Source: Melieria omissa (taxonomy: Eukaryota; Arthropoda; Insecta; Diptera; Ulidiidae). From it: a DNA stretch of 64,000 bases. The DNA lies in assembly GCA_963971225.1 (NCBI GenBank), contig OZ020267.1:115578936-115642935 (forward strand), in the 5' to 3' direction. A program made the translations under genes and the position numbers. Below, piece after piece: positions 61,239 to 64,000 of the stretch. The notes beneath the pieces were generated by a model. The model was not told where the DNA came from. It did not search any database and was given only the letters and a program-made list of their open reading frames with translations. Positions within the stretch are counted from its first letter, which is position 1. Every line of letters begins with the position of its first letter.

Positions 61239-63164
61239 ATGATGTCGAAGAAAATCTTTTGCGTGTCCCTGGCATTCGTGGCGACTTTCTTAGTGCTGAT
61301 CACAACAACAGCGAACGCCGCACCAATGCCCAGGTAGTGGTATTTTCGCCACAACTCTCTGTACTTGTAAGCCTGTACTTATTCATTTAGTTAAGCAAAT
61401 TAGGTAAAAGTTATGAATTGGTTGCAAGCAGCACTTCCCGCAGGCCTCCTTCAGGCCAATTGAAAGCGCTCAACTTTATCTGTTGTTTTCATAGCTTCAG
61501 GACGTGTTATTCGACAGCTTATTATGTCGCTGTGCAAGTGCTGTGCGTCTTCATAAATTCACAATTGTATGCGAAACAACCGAAATGTAATTAAAGCTAC
61601 GCGCCGCGAACAATATCCACACAGTCGGCTCAACAACATTCCCAACAATGAGTCGAAATGAGGCGCAATAAGTGTCTTGAGAAAAGCGGAAACTTTAATG
61701 CAACTATTTATTTACTCATGGATGTGTGTGTGCGTAACTTACACATGCATTTATACATGTCAGGCATACAACAGCAATACGCCAGGGACATGAAGAGGTT
61801 AAAGAAAATGTTGAGCATACATTAAGCATAGTTATTGTATGTGGAAATTGGAAATCTATAGTACAATTTTAAATTCATAATTTGAGAGCAAGGATTCGGT
61901 TACCTATTAGAGATGAAATATTAAAAACACTTATTTTTGATCGAACACATCCAATCGAAAACTTATAACACCGTGCAACAAAAATTAAAAAATTTCAAAA
62001 CACACGAAAAAATGTATATACTCGCGTAACTAGGGGCCAAATGTAGTAAAACTGCGTTTTTAGTTTTTCTCTCTGACGTCAGGATTTTGTTTTAAAGGAC
62101 TTTGAAATTTCAAGGAAATGTTTATTTCAAACAATTATTTTAAAAATTGAGCGCATTGTAGAATAACAATGTGGGTATCAAATGAAAGAGAAAAATCCTT
62201 AAAATCTTAGAAAATTTAATCTTTTGGTGTAAAACGACGAAGAAGTATTGAAAATGTGTTTTTAAAACTTTATCCTTGAATATCCTTGAAAATTTCTAAT
62301 AGTTTATTTTGAAAAAAATATAACTTAAGGACTAATATGTACATTACTACATCCTTGAATTTCGACCTTCTAACTTTATTAGTTTAAGATATAAAATTAT
62401 TTTTAATAAAATAATATATAAAAACAAAAGATTTATATAATAATTTAATTAATAAATTATTTATAAGTCTTCGGCATTTTCTACAATGTACTCCTCTAAT
62501 TTTCCATTTTGCCGCACAGCCAGAGCAATGCCTATTACAATGAGCTGGAGGAGGTGCCCGACGACATTTTAATGGAATTGATGGCACGCTTCGGACAAAC
62601 TATCATGAGAGCACGCAATGACTTGGAAAAGTAAGTTGTACCGCATTGAGATTTAAGCAGACGGAAATCGGAACAACACAAAAACTCGAATTCGTGTGGG
62701 TGTTGCGGCATTGAAACAAAATCTTAATTACCCAAATACGACTCTAATACGTTTGTATACTACGCCGATGTACTTATGCACGTGTGTACATATGTTCGTC
62801 GACGTGGTAGACAACCGCACGGGAGAAGTAAACAGCCGAGTCATAAAACAGTTAATGACGTTAATTAAATGGCAACAGTAGTCCTGACCCCGGACAAAGG
62901 GGGAATAGAGAGAGTGTTGGCTGCCACTTCCGCCTATTAACAAACGGAAATTGCGGAAATTTTACGCTAAGCAGCCACTCCTCAAATCCATTAACCCTTT
63001 GCCGTTTGCTCATTCGTTTGTGTTGCAGCTCCAAGCGCACAGTGGATTTTGGCTTGGCACGCGGCTACTCGGGCACGCAGGAGGCGAAGCATCGCATGGG
63101 CTTGGCTGCAGCCAACTTCCCCGGTGGCCCAGGCAGGAGGCGACGATCGGAGACCGAAGCTTAA
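61239..63164 (+). CDS. Dh31: Diuretic hormone 31 (calcitonin-like) neuropeptide precursor
   Basis: This is a secreted prepropeptide for DH31, an amidated peptide acting through a calcitonin-type GPCR. In flies it acts on Malpighian tubules, gut and clock/sleep neurons. Exons 61239-61333, 62520-62630 and 63029-63164 (all phase 2 junctions) give 342 nt, 113 aa. Residues 1-28 are a signal peptide. The propeptide includes [19 protein letters not shown]. Lys-Arg at 71-72 precedes the 31-residue peptide at 73-103, from [19 protein letters not shown] to ANFPGGP. Gly104 is the amide donor, followed by the RRRR cleavage site and SETEA. The Drosophila peptide (from memory) has Ala where this has Pro, at position 28. 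There are two consecutive ATGs; the first is used here. The 5' UTR starts after a splice acceptor at 61228, so a noncoding exon lies upstream. Confidence 0.97.
61334..62519 (+). other. DH31 intron with transposon-derived fragment
   Basis: Intron from donor AG|GTAGTG to acceptor GCACAG|C. The part at about 62080-62330 resembles the interior of the hAT element at 51040-51200 (shared ATCAAATGAAAGAGAAAAAT and AAAGGACTTT words). Otherwise AT-rich. Confidence 0.7.
62631..63028 (+). other. DH31 second intron
   Basis: A 398-bp intron, GTAAGT to TTGCAG, phase 2. No further feature seen. Confidence 0.85.
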
Positions 63165-64000
63165 GTGGCAGAATACTCGGCGCCTCGGCACTCGGTATCA
63201 CACGAATCAAACGTCGACCTTCCCCGCAACCAATTTACTTCAACAATTATTTGAGTATTTTCATTGGTATGTTATTTATACTTGAACATTATTTTACCAA
63301 ATATTAGCGATTAGCCAAATTCTGTACATACACCCACAAACAAAATGTATTTATTTAGTGAATAACAAAATATGTTAAACTATTAACAAAACAAAACAAC
63401 AACAACAACTTCAAACGTGACCATTGTCGAACTGTTGCTCCAAAAGTTTTGAATTGAAATTTAAGAATCAAACGTGCTTAGTAAAGGGACAAGCGATTAA
63501 TAACAACAAACTACAACAACAAGGATGTAAACAATTTCTTCAGCATCAAAGTTTCATAACAAAAAATCTTTAAGTAGGTATGTAGGCTAAGCACACACAC
63601 ACACGGACACACACAACACGCTCACACCACTCCAACCACAAGAAGAAGCAGAAAACATTTCGTTTGAGGCCCCCGAAGAAACGACCACTATTCCATTAAA
63701 TTTAACTACGCCCGACAAAGAATCAATCAAAGAGAATTACAATATCCGATGGATGTGTTGTTGAAAGGACGCAAGCGCGTACACTTCATTCAAAATGCCG
63801 ATAGCCAAACCGTGTGCGTCGAACTTTGGCGGAATTCAGCAACAATTTTTCTTGTGACATGACAATGCATTGTGCAACAAATTTCTAGCACGAAATCGCT
63901 TCCAATATAAGTACCTACGTATATGTAATACACGTAGCCAAACGCACACACACACAGACACAGCACATTCCTTCAACACATGTGCGTGTATGTGAAGGAG
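63165..64000 (+). other. DH31 3' UTR and right flank
   Basis: No coding exon is supported. CAACAA-rich and CA microsatellite sequence lies at about 63590-63625 and 63945-63962. I see no canonical AATAAA before the window ends, so the 3' end uses a variant signal or lies outside. Confidence 0.5.

Overview
The window is nuclear DNA of a higher (schizophoran) fly, most likely a tephritid fruit fly or close relative. The proteins are near-Drosophila in sequence, introns carry GTAAGT/(Y)nCAG signals, intergenic DNA is AT-rich with CA/TG and TA microsatellites, and there are many fly-type transposons (hAT, mariner, pogo-like, piggyBac-like, non-LTR). Genus is an inference; no species marker is present.

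Genes from left to right: (1) a minus-strand gene of unknown function (4953-10785) with a Cys-rich start and two alternative 3' ends, predicting 201- and 279-residue proteins; (2) the plus-strand APC11 RING subunit (lemming-like, 23725-24071), followed after 151 ATG-free bases by a LURAP1-like open reading frame (24223-25107), apparently dicistronic; (3) PIG-U of the GPI transamidase on the minus strand (27112-28650); (4) MPP10 of the U3 snoRNP on the plus strand (29080-31212), head-to-head with PIG-U; (5) the diuretic hormone 31 (calcitonin-like) neuropeptide precursor on the plus strand (61239-63164). From memory, Dh31, PIG-U and Mpp10 are also close together on Drosophila chromosome arm 2L, so this looks like a conserved, expanded block.

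The roughly 30 kb between MPP10 and the DH31 coding exons contain no confident coding exon. They contain a TATA promoter with a spliced leader-like exon at 40.5-40.8 kb that I propose as a distal DH31 start, plus most of the mobile elements. Elements with visible ends and target duplications: hAT 45460-46959 (8-bp duplication) with a deleted mariner nested at 45853-46395; hAT 49784-51351 and hAT-like 20227-21485 (both 8-bp duplications); piggyBac-like 8847-9469 (TTAA); two pogo-like elements 46995-47919 and 57691-58927 (TA) that share their outermost bases but not their inner repeats; a 468-bp inverted-repeat element at 54782; and two non-LTR RNase H fragments (about 12.1-12.9 kb and 36.5-37.4 kb). 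Tandem repeats include three 108-bp units, a perfect 152-bp duplication and a degenerate ~150-bp array.

The genes act in separate processes (ubiquitin ligation in mitosis, GPI anchoring, ribosome biogenesis, peptide signalling); nothing suggests a joint pathway. Exon boundaries were placed by eye from splice signals, reading phase and family similarity. No database search was run.
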